Shown in pieces: positions 7,708-16,442 of a stretch of DNA of 64,000 nt. The position numbers and the translations under genes were made by a program. Position 1 is the first letter of the stretch, and each line of letters starts with the position of its first letter. Origin of the DNA: Oscillospiraceae bacterium (GTDB lineage Bacteria; Bacillota; Clostridia; Oscillospirales; Oscillospiraceae); assembly GCA_017397835.1 (NCBI GenBank), contig JAFQHV010000018.1:19682-83681 (forward strand), read 5' to 3'. A model generated the notes under the pieces. That model was not told the origin of the DNA and ran no database searches. It saw only the letters and a list, made by a program, of their open reading frames with translations.

Positions 7708-9516
7708 ATGGAAGCATTTGTTGACATGGAATTTAAGGATGATTCCCCATGCAATACGGTTGAGAAGATAAGAAACATCTTAAAGAACAACGGATTGGAA
7801 GCCGAAGAGCTTTGGGTTGAAACCAAAGTGCCGTATTGTTATGCGCTGCGGCTGAGAATCAAGGAATTAAACTACTCGACTGCAGGCAAGGGGTTGTCTC
7901 GTGAACTGGCGCTTGCAAGTGCATACGGCGAGATGATGGAGCGACTCCAGTTGGGATTTTTGGGAAAACTGTCTTCGCAGAAGGATGGCTCGTTCTCGCT
8001 AAATGATGCTCAAGACATTTCTGTTTCGCTGGAACAGCTGCTTGAGGAAAGTGGATATTTGCAAAAAGTTTCTGACCGGCTGTTGGGATGGAATGGAAAA
8101 AAGATTTCCGGAAAGGAAATCTTGTGCCAATATGCTGACGAAGAAGGTCAGATTCGTGTTACACCGTTTGTTAACCTGACTGATGGAAAGGTAGTTTATT
8201 TTCCGTCGGAACTGCGAAAGGCGATGTATTCTGCAAATGGATGTGCGGCAGGAAATTCCGTTTCCGAAGCTATTGTCCAGGGTTTGAGCGAAATTGTAGA
8301 GCGCTTTTATCGCCTGCGCATCATCAGAGAGAGTATTTGCGTGCCCGATGTTCCGGAAGAGGTGCTGAAGCAGTATGAAACTCCATATCGGATTGTAACG
8401 TACATACGCGATCACGGATACAAAGTTTGGGTGAAAGATTGCTCGCTGGGAGATAGATTCCCGGTTCTTTGTGTTGTTTATGTTGACCGGGCGACGGGAA
8501 AATATCATACTCATTTTGGTGCTGCCCCTATTTTTGAGATTGCGCTTACGAGAGCACTGACAGAAACGTTCCAAGGCAGGAATATAGATTCTTTTGCGAA
8601 TTACAGCGATTTCTTTTACAGTAAGGACGAAAAAGAATTTGCAAGCAATTTGAATTCTGAATTAATCTACGGTACGTCGAAGCGTTTGCCGGATTTCTTC
8701 GTTGGAAGTACGAAAGTCCCATACAATCCTTGCATGGGTCTGAAAGGAAGCGGCAACCGCGAATTGCTGAAGGAGTGCGTGCGGTTTTTCAAGGAACAGG
8801 GGTACGACATCTTTGTGCGGAATTCTTCGGGACTGGGCTTTCCTACGGTCCAGATTATTATTCCTGGTTACAGTGAAACACATATTTACAGACTGTCAAA
8901 GAGTGCGGATGAAAACCGGTATTTGCCGTACGCTGTGAAAACGTTGCGAGATCCGTCCAAGGCCAGTCGAGATGAAATTATGGGCTTTTTGCTGCACAAT
9001 TCGGAGATGAAAGCGTTTGCGGGGCATCGTAATAGAAGTAGTTTTCTTGCCAACATAAAGCTGATGATGGAGCTTTCTTTGGAACAGGAAACATTCTTTT
9101 TTTCCGCTTCTCTGGCACACGTTCAGTTTGCGCTGGGGAATTATGAAAATGCTGCAAAATATGTGGGCAGTATGCTCAATTGTAGAATTGGGTTCAAAGA
9201 TGACCTGTTGGTATGTCTAAAACGGTATTTGGATTTGACGCTGAACGGGCATGAATGCGATAAGGTCAATGAGTTGCTAAGTCTATTTCACAGCGATGAA
9301 ACACTGAAAATCTTTTATAGTTATATCGATAACAAAAAGAATCCGTTGGATGAGTTTGTACTGCACTGTGATTTGGAATGTCGGGATAGTTGTGTTCTAA
9401 AGCAGTTCTGTTTCCAACGAAAAACACAGGAACTGATTGATTTAGTCAACAGAAAAACGGCTCAATTGAACTTTGATACATTTTGCGGCGATATTCGAAA
9501 TTTGATAGCGCAATAA
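7708..9516 (+). CDS. ycaO: YcaO-family ATP-dependent cyclodehydratase-like protein (standalone, E. coli YcaO type)
   Basis: This 602-residue protein has the YcaO ATP-binding motifs in order: GKGLSRELALASAYGEMMER (about 61-80), NGCAAGNSVSEAIVQGLSEI (about 177-196) and ALTETFQGR (about 284). These are followed by an alpha-helical, TPR-like C-terminal region, the architecture of standalone E. coli YcaO. Family knowledge: YcaO proteins activate amide carbonyls with ATP to form azol(in)es, thioamides or related groups. E. coli YcaO has been linked to RimO-dependent methylthiolation of ribosomal protein S12. I see no RiPP precursor, E1-like or TfuA partner, so the substrate is unknown. The gene is clearly AT-richer than its neighbours and has its own promoter and terminator, suggesting acquisition. 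SD TAGGAGTGAC lies upstream; a TTG at 7702 is an alternative start. Confidence 0.9.
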   Translation: MEAFVDMEFKDDSPCNTVEKIRNILKNNGLEAEELWVETKVPYCYALRLRIKELNYSTAGKGLSRELALASAYGEMMERLQLGFLGKLSSQKDGSFSLNDAQDISVSLEQLLEESGYLQKVSDRLLGWNGKKISGKEILCQYADEEGQIRVTPFVNLTDGKVVYFPSELRKAMYSANGCAAGNSVSEAIVQGLSEIVERFYRLRIIRESICVPDVPEEVLKQYETPYRIVTYIRDHGYKVWVKDCSLGDRFPVLCVVYVDRATGKYHTHFGAAPIFEIALTRALTETFQGRNIDSFANYSDFFYSKDEKEFASNLNSELIYGTSKRLPDFFVGSTKVPYNPCMGLKGSGNRELLKECVRFFKEQGYDIFVRNSSGLGFPTVQIIIPGYSETHIYRLSKSADENRYLPYAVKTLRDPSKASRDEIMGFLLHNSEMKAFAGHRNRSSFLANIKLMMELSLEQETFFFSASLAHVQFALGNYENAAKYVGSMLNCRIGFKDDLLVCLKRYLDLTLNGHECDKVNELLSLFHSDETLKIFYSYIDNKKNPLDEFVLHCDLECRDSCVLKQFCFQRKTQELIDLVNRKTAQLNFDTFCGDIRNLIAQ

Positions 9517-9587
9517 GTTACTTTGCCTTTCCTGTGGACGGGCATATATCCTCTGCGGCAGAGGCGTTTGATCGGAAAGTATGACAG

Positions 9588-9625
9588 AAAGCTGCTCTGC
9601 CCATAGGGGGAGCAGCTTTTCTTTT
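9588..9625 (+). terminator. Terminator after ycaO
   Basis: AAAGCTGCTC (9588-9597) pairs with GAGCAGCTTT (9610-9619), followed by a TTTTCTTTT tract. It spans the upstream in-frame ATG at 9581, which is one reason that start is rejected for the next gene. Confidence 0.8.
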
Positions 9626-9655
9626 GAGTGCATGTATGATAAGAGGGGTGTTTTT

Positions 9656-10759
9656 GTGGTTGATAAAATAGGGAAAAAGCTTGGCTTTGGCTGTATGCGT
9701 CTTAAAATGACGGACGACAACAAAGTGGACTACGGCGAATTCAGCCGCATGATCGATGCCTTCATCGCTGCCGGATTCAACTATTTTGATACCGCCCACG
9801 GCTACATTGACGGCCAGAGCGAAACCGCCATCCGGGACTGCCTGGTGGCGCGGTACGACCGGGAGGACTTTGTACTGGCGGACAAGCTGTCCTGCTGGTA
9901 TTTTGAAAAGGAAGAGGACATCCTGCCCCTGTTTGAACACCAGCTGTCCCAATGCGGGGTGGAATACTTCGACTTTTATCTGTTTCACTCCGTGACGAGG
10001 GATTACTACGAAAAATTCAAACGCTGCAACGCCTTTGCGATCATCAAAAAGCAGAAAGAGCAGGGAAGGATCCGGCACATTGCCATGTCCTTCCACGACA
10101 CGGCGGAGGTTCTGGACAGGATCCTTACCGAGCAGCCGTTTATCGAGGCGGTGCAGCTGCAGTTCAACTACCTGGACTATGATGACCTAAACGTACAGAG
10201 CAAAGCCTGCTACGACGTGGCGGTGAAACACGGAAAAAAGGTGCTGGTGATGGAGCCGGTGCGGGGCGGGTATCTTGCCAATCTGCCCGACCGCGCGGCG
10301 GCGGTGTTCGACCGATTTGGCACCGGAAAGAGCCACGCTTCCTACGCGCTGCGGTTTGCCGCAAGCTTCCCGGAGGTATTTATGGTGCTTTCGGGAATGG
10401 GAAGCACGGATATGATGCAGGATAATATCAATACCTTTTCGGCTTTCGTGCCGCTGAACGAGGATGAGTTCCATGCGGTGGAGCGTGCCCGCGCGATCAT
10501 CCGTGAAGTGCGGCAGATCCCGTGTACGGGCTGCGGCTACTGCACCGAGGTTTGCCCCCAAAATATTCCCATTCCCCAACTGTTTTCCGTTTATAATCAG
10601 GTCCTTGCGGCCAAAATAACACGTGGCGAGGCGAAAGACCGGTTCCCAAAAGATGCCGGCTTTGCTTCCGACTGCGTGAAATGCGGGGCCTGTGAAAAGG
10701 TTTGTCCGCAGAATATTGAGATAAGAAAGCAGCTTGAAACGATAGCAAAAATCCGGTAA
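9656..10759 (+). CDS. Aldo/keto reductase with C-terminal 4Fe-4S ferredoxin domain
   Basis: Of 367 residues, about 1-270 form the AKR TIM barrel, with NYFDTAHGYIDG (tetrad Asp and Tyr), a Lys in LADKLSCW and a His in YLFHS. The C-terminus carries two Cys clusters typical of 2[4Fe-4S] ferredoxin, CTGCGYCTEVCP and CVKCGACEKVCP. This subfamily is widespread in anaerobes and probably couples ferredoxin-type electron transfer to reduction of unidentified carbonyl substrates. The GTG at 9656 is preferred: AGAGGGG lies seven bases upstream, whereas the in-frame ATG at 9581 falls inside the ycaO terminator. The AGCS transporter follows 18 bases later, so the two are probably co-transcribed. Confidence 0.88.
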   Translation: MVDKIGKKLGFGCMRLKMTDDNKVDYGEFSRMIDAFIAAGFNYFDTAHGYIDGQSETAIRDCLVARYDREDFVLADKLSCWYFEKEEDILPLFEHQLSQCGVEYFDFYLFHSVTRDYYEKFKRCNAFAIIKKQKEQGRIRHIAMSFHDTAEVLDRILTEQPFIEAVQLQFNYLDYDDLNVQSKACYDVAVKHGKKVLVMEPVRGGYLANLPDRAAAVFDRFGTGKSHASYALRFAASFPEVFMVLSGMGSTDMMQDNINTFSAFVPLNEDEFHAVERARAIIREVRQIPCTGCGYCTEVCPQNIPIPQLFSVYNQVLAAKITRGEAKDRFPKDAGFASDCVKCGACEKVCPQNIEIRKQLETIAKIR

Positions 10760-10777
10760 TGGAGCAGGAGGTCCAAT

Positions 10778-12178
10778 ATGTTCGAAACGATTGTAAACGA
10801 GCTGAACAACGTGCTGTACAGCTATGTGCTGATCATTCTTTTGGTGCTGGGCGGTCTTTACTTTACCGTTCGCACCCGGTTCGCCCAGTTCCGCCTGCTG
10901 GGTCAGCAGTTCAGAGCGGTGACCGAAAAGACCGAGAACAACGGGGTCTCGTCCTTCCAGGCGCTGATGGTGTCCACCGCGTCCCGCGTGGGCACCGGCA
11001 ACATCATCGGCGTTGCCACGGCGCTTTGTATGGGCGGCTTCGGCAGTGTGTTCTGGATGTGGATCATTGCGATCATCGGTGCGGCCTCCGCCTTTGTGGA
11101 GAGTACTCTGGCGCAGATCTACAAACGACGGGGAAAGGATGGCTGCTACGGCGGCCCGGCCTGCTATATCGAAGCGGCCACCAAGCGCAAAGGGCTTGCC
11201 ATCGTGTTCTCTGTATTCCTGATCCTGACCTATGGTTTCGGCTTTAATATGCTGGCCTCCTTCAATCTGCAGTCCACCTTCTCGTCCTACAGCTTTTATA
11301 ACGAAAGCTATACCCCGTGGATCATCGGACTTGTGGTGGCGGTGCTGGTGGGTTACTGCCTGATCGGCGGCGGCAAGCGAATTATCTCGGTTACCAGTTT
11401 CCTGGTTCCCATTATGGGTGCGATTTATATTCTCGTGGCCATTGCGATCACCGCCATCAACTTCAGAATGCTGCCCGACATTTTCAAGCAGATTTTTGCA
11501 GGTGCCTTTGATTTGAAGGCCATTTTTGGCGGCTTCAGCGGTTCCTGTGTGATGTACGGCATCAAGCGCGGTCTGTTCTCCAACGAGGCCGGCGTGGGCT
11601 CCGCACCCAATGCATCGGCCTCTGCCGACGTGTCCCACCCGGCCAAGCAGGGCCTGGTGCAGACACTGTCCGTGTTTATCGATACCCTGCTGGTGTGCAG
11701 TGCCACCGCGTTTATGTGCATGACCTCGGGCGTTACGCCGCCGACAAGCAGTGATTTCGCCGCGGCTTACGTCCAGGAAGCGCTGAGCAGGACCCTTGGT
11801 CAGGTGGGACCGGTGTTCATCACGGTGGCGATGATCCTGTTTGCCTTTACCACGCTGCTGGGCAACCTGTTTTATGTGGACAAGGCCATCAGCTATCTGC
11901 TTGGCAAGGAACCTGCCAAGGCGGTGCGGAACGTTTACTACGTGATCGCCTCGCTGGTCATCTTTGTGGGCGCGGGACTCAGCGCCGACCTGCTTTGGGG
12001 GGTCGCGGACGTTCTGATGGGCGGTATGACTATCATCAATATGCCGGTCATCCTCTATCTGGGCAAATATGCGATCCGTGCACTGGGTGATTACGAGAAA
12101 CAGTTGAAAAGCGGGTTGGGCATCGTCTTCCGCAAAAAGGATATTGGCCTGCCCCACGAGACGGATTACTGGAACTGA
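10778..12178 (+). CDS. Sodium:alanine/glycine symporter (AGCS family)
   Basis: The 466-residue integral membrane protein has about ten or more hydrophobic segments and the AGCS signatures VSTASRVGTGNIIGVATAL (about 68) and FSNEAGVGSAPNASA (about 267). It imports alanine, glycine or a similar small amino acid with Na+ across the cytoplasmic membrane. SD is AGCAGGAGG before the ATG. It is the second gene after the aldo/keto reductase. A paralogue lies at 56387-57730. Substrate specificity is not readable from sequence. Confidence 0.93.
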   Translation: MFETIVNELNNVLYSYVLIILLVLGGLYFTVRTRFAQFRLLGQQFRAVTEKTENNGVSSFQALMVSTASRVGTGNIIGVATALCMGGFGSVFWMWIIAIIGAASAFVESTLAQIYKRRGKDGCYGGPACYIEAATKRKGLAIVFSVFLILTYGFGFNMLASFNLQSTFSSYSFYNESYTPWIIGLVVAVLVGYCLIGGGKRIISVTSFLVPIMGAIYILVAIAITAINFRMLPDIFKQIFAGAFDLKAIFGGFSGSCVMYGIKRGLFSNEAGVGSAPNASASADVSHPAKQGLVQTLSVFIDTLLVCSATAFMCMTSGVTPPTSSDFAAAYVQEALSRTLGQVGPVFITVAMILFAFTTLLGNLFYVDKAISYLLGKEPAKAVRNVYYVIASLVIFVGAGLSADLLWGVADVLMGGMTIINMPVILYLGKYAIRALGDYEKQLKSGLGIVFRKKDIGLPHETDYWN

Positions 12179-12191
12179 ACGATCAAAACGA

Positions 12192-12226
12192 AACGAAGCC
12201 GCTGTGAATTTCACAGCGGCTTCGTT
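12192..12226. terminator. Bidirectional terminator between AGCS symporter and pfp
   Basis: AACGAAGCCGCTGTGA pairs perfectly with its complement around a three-base loop. The T-rich tail is better on the minus strand (TTCGTTTTG), serving pfp. Confidence 0.8.
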
Positions 12227-12241
12227 GTCTATACGATTTTA

Positions 12242-13900
12242 TCAGGCCTTTTCCAGAGCCAGAGTGCGGGTGGTCACGTCGCAGACCTCGGCAGGGCCAA
12301 AGTACTGGATGGCGCCGGGGTAGACGTAGCAGGTCTCCTCGGCCCACTGGGCGCGATGCTCGGCGAAGAAGCGGAAGGGGGCACCGTCCAGCTCCACCAA
12401 AGCCTTGCGGATAACGGGCTTATCCTTGCCGTTGCGGCGCTCGATGTTCATCATCTTGGTGATGGGCATACCGCCGGCCACCCACTCCTCAGCGGGCTTG
12501 GACAGGTTGGACACCTTGGACAGATAGCCGTTATAGCCGTACTGGATCAGCATGCAGGCGTTGTAGCCCAGGCTGTAGCAGTAGTCGGCGTCGAAGTTGG
12601 AGGGGACGGCGCAGCGGCCCTCGTATCCCAGGAAGTGGTGGATGGGGGAGAATTTGCCGGTGTAGGTGCCGGCGGCCTTGCGGGCGGCCAGATTGGTCTT
12701 GACCATCTCGGAGAACAGCTTTTCGGACTCGATCAGGGACACCTGCACGTTGCCGTGGGGGTCGCGCTCCAGGAACAACTGCTGCTGGATGCTCTCGGGC
12801 ACGATGGCGAAGACGGCCATAGCCTCCTTGGACAGGCCGGCCTCGATGAAGGCGTACTTGTCGGCCCAGGAGGGCAGGGCGTTGAACTTGGCGGTGTTCT
12901 CACCGGCCAGCAGCTCGTTGATCTCGGCGATCAGCATGGAGAACTCGGGAACGAACTCCACGATACCCTCGGGGATGATGGCCACGCCGAAGTTCCAACC
13001 CTTGGCGGCGCGGTTGGCCACGGAGTCGGCGATATAGTCGGTGATCTCGGCCAGAGACATCTTCTTCTCGGCCACTTCCTCACCAATCAGGCAGATATTG
13101 GGCTGGGTCTGCAGGGCGGTCTCCTAAGCCACGTGAGAGGCGGAGCGGCCCATGACCTTGACAAAGTGCCAGTACTTCTTGGCGGAGTTGGCATCGCGCT
13201 CAATGTTGCCCACGATCTCGGCGTAGGTCTTGGTGGCGGTGTCGAAGCCGAAGGAGCACTCGATGTCCTCGTTCTTCAGGTCGCCGTCGATGGTCTTGGG
13301 GCAGCCGATGACCTGCACGCCGGTGTTGTGGGCGGCGAAGTACTCGGCCAGTACGGCGGCGTTGGTGTTGGAGTCGTCGCCGCCGATGATGACGATGGCG
13401 TTGATACCGTGCTTCTTGCACACGTCGGCCACGATGGCGAACTGCTCCTCGGTCTCCAGCTTGGTGCGGCCGGAGCCGATGATGTCAAAGCCGCCGGTGT
13501 TGCGGAACTGGTCGATATAGGCATCGTCAAAGATGATGTAGTCATCCTCGATCAGGCCGCTGGGGCCGCCCTTAAAGCCGTACAGCACGTTGTCGGGGTT
13601 GGTGGCCTTCAGACCGTCGTACAGGCCGCACAGCACGTTGTGGCCACCGGGAGCCTGACCGCCGGACAGGATGACGCCCACGACCTGCTTCTTGGCCTGG
13701 GCAGTGTTCTGACCCTTCTGGAAGGTGATCTCGTTCTTGCCGTAGGTGTTGGGGAACAGGGCGGCGATCTTCTCCTGATCGGCCACGCTTTGGGTGGCGC
13801 CGCCGTTCTTTACGCAAATCTCGGAAATGCCGTTGCGCAGGATGCCGGGCAGCTTGGGGGAGTACTGATATCTTGCCATCTGCAGGGGGGAAATCTTCAT
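12242..13900 (-). CDS. pfp: PPi-dependent phosphofructokinase (long form), interrupted by one in-frame TAG
   Basis: Read through, this is a 552-residue diphosphate:fructose-6-phosphate 1-phosphotransferase of the long clade. Motifs in order: [14 protein letters not shown] (substrate/PPi loop), [25 protein letters not shown] and KVMGRSASH (about 250), then [10 protein letters not shown] and the C-terminal [16 protein letters not shown] single TAG at 13124-13126 splits it after SASHVA. The same frame then continues with [14 protein letters not shown] and another 290 or so clean codons, with no frameshift. Family members have leucine there (SHIALECALQ), so TTG to TAG is one substitution. It could be a nonsense mutation, an assembly error or amber decoding. 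Start 13900 has AAGGAG upstream. A GTG near 13075 is a poor restart site. Confidence 0.85.
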
Positions 13901-13990
13901 GTTAAAAACACTCCTTACAGTTGTTTTGACAAATGGAAGTATGCGGAAATTGTCCTGTTTTATTTCAAATATTGGCCGCATACAAGTGGC

Positions 13991-14019
13991 ATTATAATCC
14001 TTTTTCATTCAAAGGTAAA
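13991..14019 (-). promoter_or_regulatory. Promoter of pfp
   Basis: On the minus strand TTTACC (14014-14019), a 17-base spacer and a perfect TATAAT (13991-13996) lie about 90 bases upstream of the ATG at 13900. Confidence 0.55.
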
Positions 14020-14089
14020 TAGGAAATGTGATAATTTCAGGCTCTCATGTTAACTTTGTCGAAACAGGCAAGAGAATGGCGAAAAAGCA

Positions 14090-14118
14090 TTGAAATTATC
14101 TGCAAAACGATGTATAAT
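14090..14118 (+). promoter_or_regulatory. Promoter of the GNAT-VIT operon
   Basis: TTGAAA (14090-14095), a 17-base spacer and TATAAT (14113-14118) give a leader of about 45 bases before the ATG at 14169. Confidence 0.7.
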
Positions 14119-14168
14119 TCACACATTATTAACATTTGCAAAACAGCATTATAAAGTGGGTGGAGATG

Positions 14169-15341
14169 ATGACAGATCAAACCTGTGTGCAGGCCGCAAG
14201 CGCCGCAGGCACGATTGTAATTCAGGAAGTAACGACCAAAGAGATGCTGCGCCGTTTCGTGGACTTTCCCAACGTCCTGTACCGGGACGTGGAGCAGTTT
14301 GTCCCCGCGTTTTACGGTGACGATCTTGAGGACTGGAACCGGGATAAAAACCCCGCCTTCCAGTACTGTGAGGCTAAGAATTTTATTGCCCTGCGTGACG
14401 GGGAAATGGTGGGTCGCATCGGCGCTATCTTGAGCCACAAGGCAAATAAGACCTGGGAGACGAAGCGTATGCGCTTTTCTCAGGTGGACTTTATCGACGA
14501 TGCGGAGGTTTCCGCCGCGCTGTTTGGCGCGGTGGAGCGCTGGGCAAAAGAGAAAGGGTGCGATCAGGTCCACGGTCCCCTTGGTTTCTGCGACATGGAC
14601 CGGGAGGGTATGCTGGTTGAAGGCTTTGATCGGAACAGTATGTTCATCACCTATTACAATCATTCCTATTACAACGACCATCTGGCCGCGCTGGGATATG
14701 AAAAGGACACCGACTGGGTGGAGAACCTGATCGAGCTGCCCGCAGTTGACAGCCAGGCCGGGATTCGGATCCAAAAGCTTGCACAGCGGGTGCTGAAAAG
14801 CGGCGCCTATCACAAGGCACCCATTACGAAAAAAAGCCAAATTACCGCCAAACACATTGAGCAGGTGTTCCATTTGGTGAACAAGGCCTACGCGCCTTTG
14901 TACGGCGTGGTGGAGCTGAACGAGGACCAGATCAAAAAGTATGCCAAAAAATTCCTGCCCCTGATCAGTCCCGACCTTCTGTGTCTGCTGATGGACGAAA
15001 AGGAGGAACTGGTCGCCTTCGGCGTGTGCGCGCCTTCCATGGCAAAGGCACTCAAACGCAGCCGGGGCCGCCTGTTCCCCTTTGGCTGGATCGGGGTTTT
15101 GAAGGCGCTGAAGAAAAATGATACGCTGGACCTGCTGCTGATCGCCGTTGACCCGCAGCTGCAGGGCAAAGGCCTGAATGCCGTGGTCATGGACCATATT
15201 CTGCAGGGGGCCAACAAGCTGGGCGTGAAAAAGGTGGAGACCGGCCCCACCCTTGAGACCAACATCAAGGTGCAGAGCCAGTGGAAGTTCTTTGAGCATG
15301 AACAGCACAAGCGGCGCCGCTGCTACATCAAAAATCTGTAA
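14169..15341 (+). CDS. GNAT-fold N-acetyltransferase-like protein
   Basis: The 390-residue protein resembles the large GNAT-superfamily proteins common in Clostridia. The second half contains the acetyl-CoA pyrophosphate-binding pattern DPQLQGKGLNAVVMDHIL (about 335-352; the Q/RxxGxG/A motif) preceded by the hydrophobic strand LDLLLIAV. The substrate is unknown. The N-terminal half (MLRRFVDFPNVLYRDVEQFVP) is characteristic of this family. ATGs at 14166 and 14169 compete. GGTGGAG abuts the first, so 14169 is slightly preferred. The ferritin/VIT gene follows after 15 bases, so a shared transcript is likely. Confidence 0.75.
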   Translation: MTDQTCVQAASAAGTIVIQEVTTKEMLRRFVDFPNVLYRDVEQFVPAFYGDDLEDWNRDKNPAFQYCEAKNFIALRDGEMVGRIGAILSHKANKTWETKRMRFSQVDFIDDAEVSAALFGAVERWAKEKGCDQVHGPLGFCDMDREGMLVEGFDRNSMFITYYNHSYYNDHLAALGYEKDTDWVENLIELPAVDSQAGIRIQKLAQRVLKSGAYHKAPITKKSQITAKHIEQVFHLVNKAYAPLYGVVELNEDQIKKYAKKFLPLISPDLLCLLMDEKEELVAFGVCAPSMAKALKRSRGRLFPFGWIGVLKALKKNDTLDLLLIAVDPQLQGKGLNAVVMDHILQGANKLGVKKVETGPTLETNIKVQSQWKFFEHEQHKRRRCYIKNL

Positions 15342-15356
15342 TTTCGGGAGGTTATT

Positions 15357-16232
15357 ATGAATCAGCACGTTTCCGAAACGGCACTGGCTGTCATCAAAAA
15401 GATGCAGCAAAACGAGAGCAATGAAAGTGTTATTTATGAAAAGATTGCCGGGTTTGTCAAGGATGAGAAGAACAAGCAGACCCTGCTGCGCCTTGCCGAG
15501 GAAGAGGCTGCCCACTGCCAGGTGTGGGAGGGGTACACCGGAATTAAAATGAAGCCCCGGCGCGGCAAGGTGTTTTGGTATACCCTGCTGGCCCGTGTGC
15601 TTGGCTTCACCTTTGCGGTGAAGCTGATGGAGCGGGGAGAGGGCAACGCCCAGTCCGAGTACGAGATGCTGGCAGAGGAAGTGGAGGAGAGTGTCCGCAT
15701 CCGTCAGCAGGAGGAGGAGCACGAGCAGGCTCTGCTTGCCATGCTGGACGAGGAGAGCCTGCAGTATGTGGGCAGCATGGTGCTGGGTCTGAACGATGCG
15801 CTGGTGGAGCTGACGGGCAGTTTGGCGGGCTTCGCGTTTGCCCTGCAGAACACTCGGCTGATCGCGCTGTCCGGCCTGATCGTGGGCATTTCCGCCACTT
15901 TCTCTATGGCCTCCAGCGAGTTCTTGTCCGCCCGCAGCGAGGGACGTACCGACGCGCTGAAGTCCTGCTCCTATACCGGTGTGGCCTATCTGATCACGGT
16001 TATTCTGCTGGTGCTGCCCTATCTGCTGCTGACAAGCTATATGACCGCCCTGGCCAGCATGCTGCTGATCGTGGTGGCAATCATTGCCGGCTTTACCTAT
16101 TACACCTCGGTGGCGCAGGATCAGCCGTTTGGCTCCCGGTTTGGCGAGATGGCGCTGATCAGTATCAGCGTGGCCGTGCTGTCCTTTGTGGTGGGCATTC
16201 TGGCCAAAAAGTTCCTTGGTGTTGATCTGTAA
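15357..16232 (+). CDS. Ferritin-like/VIT1 (CCC1) family metal transporter
   Basis: Of 291 residues, the first 130 or so are a soluble helical, glutamate-rich ferritin/rubrerythrin-like domain (LAEEEAAHCQVWE near 42-54, plus the EEVEESVRIRQQEEEHEQ helix). The rest is a VIT1/CCC1 membrane domain with about five segments and the family pattern GLNDALVELTGSLAG (about 144-158). VIT1/CCC1 proteins move Fe2+ or Mn2+ out of the cytoplasm, and the fused domain probably binds metal before export. SD GGGAGG precedes the ATG. It is the second gene of a probable GNAT-VIT operon and is closed by a strong terminator. Confidence 0.9.
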   Translation: MNQHVSETALAVIKKMQQNESNESVIYEKIAGFVKDEKNKQTLLRLAEEEAAHCQVWEGYTGIKMKPRRGKVFWYTLLARVLGFTFAVKLMERGEGNAQSEYEMLAEEVEESVRIRQQEEEHEQALLAMLDEESLQYVGSMVLGLNDALVELTGSLAGFAFALQNTRLIALSGLIVGISATFSMASSEFLSARSEGRTDALKSCSYTGVAYLITVILLVLPYLLLTSYMTALASMLLIVVAIIAGFTYYTSVAQDQPFGSRFGEMALISISVAVLSFVVGILAKKFLGVDL

Positions 16233-16236
16233 CCGA

Positions 16237-16270
16237 AAAACACGGCTGCCGACAAGGCAGCCGTGTTTTA
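16237..16270 (+). terminator. Terminator after the VIT1-family gene
   Basis: AAAACACGGCTGCC pairs with GGCAGCCGTGTTTT around a five-base loop, four bases after the stop. Confidence 0.9.
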
Positions 16271-16318
16271 TATTTGTATTTAGCACAATAAATGCAATCC
16301 GGGGGGCAATAGGTGTAA

Positions 16319-16347
16319 TTGAATTTACGCATTTTGCATGATATACT
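16319..16347 (+). promoter_or_regulatory. Promoter of the tandem DUF4838 genes
   Basis: TTGAAT (16319-16324), a 17-base spacer and TATACT (16342-16347) give a leader of roughly 60 bases that carries the mini-ORF at 16413. Confidence 0.65.
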
Positions 16348-16412
16348 GACATCAACAGGCACAATATTTGTAAACTTACATCACCAACCTGAAACGAAAA
16401 GGGGGAGGGTGC

Positions 16413-16442
16413 ATGTCTGTGCCCATGCACCAACAAAGATGA
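16413..16442 (+). other. Nine-codon leader mini-ORF coupled to the first DUF4838 gene
   Basis: ATG at 16413 follows the strongest SD in the region (GGGGGAGGG) and encodes MSVPMHQQR before TGA at 16440. That stop overlaps the ATG of the downstream gene (ATGA at 16439-16442). The main gene has no SD of its own at the right spacing, so it would be translated by coupling. That it is translated is inferred from sequence layout alone. Confidence 0.5.

Noticed and set aside
9581-10759. ATG 9581 as start of the aldo/keto reductase
   Set aside because: It is within the ycaO terminator hairpin, and GTG 9656 has a proper SD.
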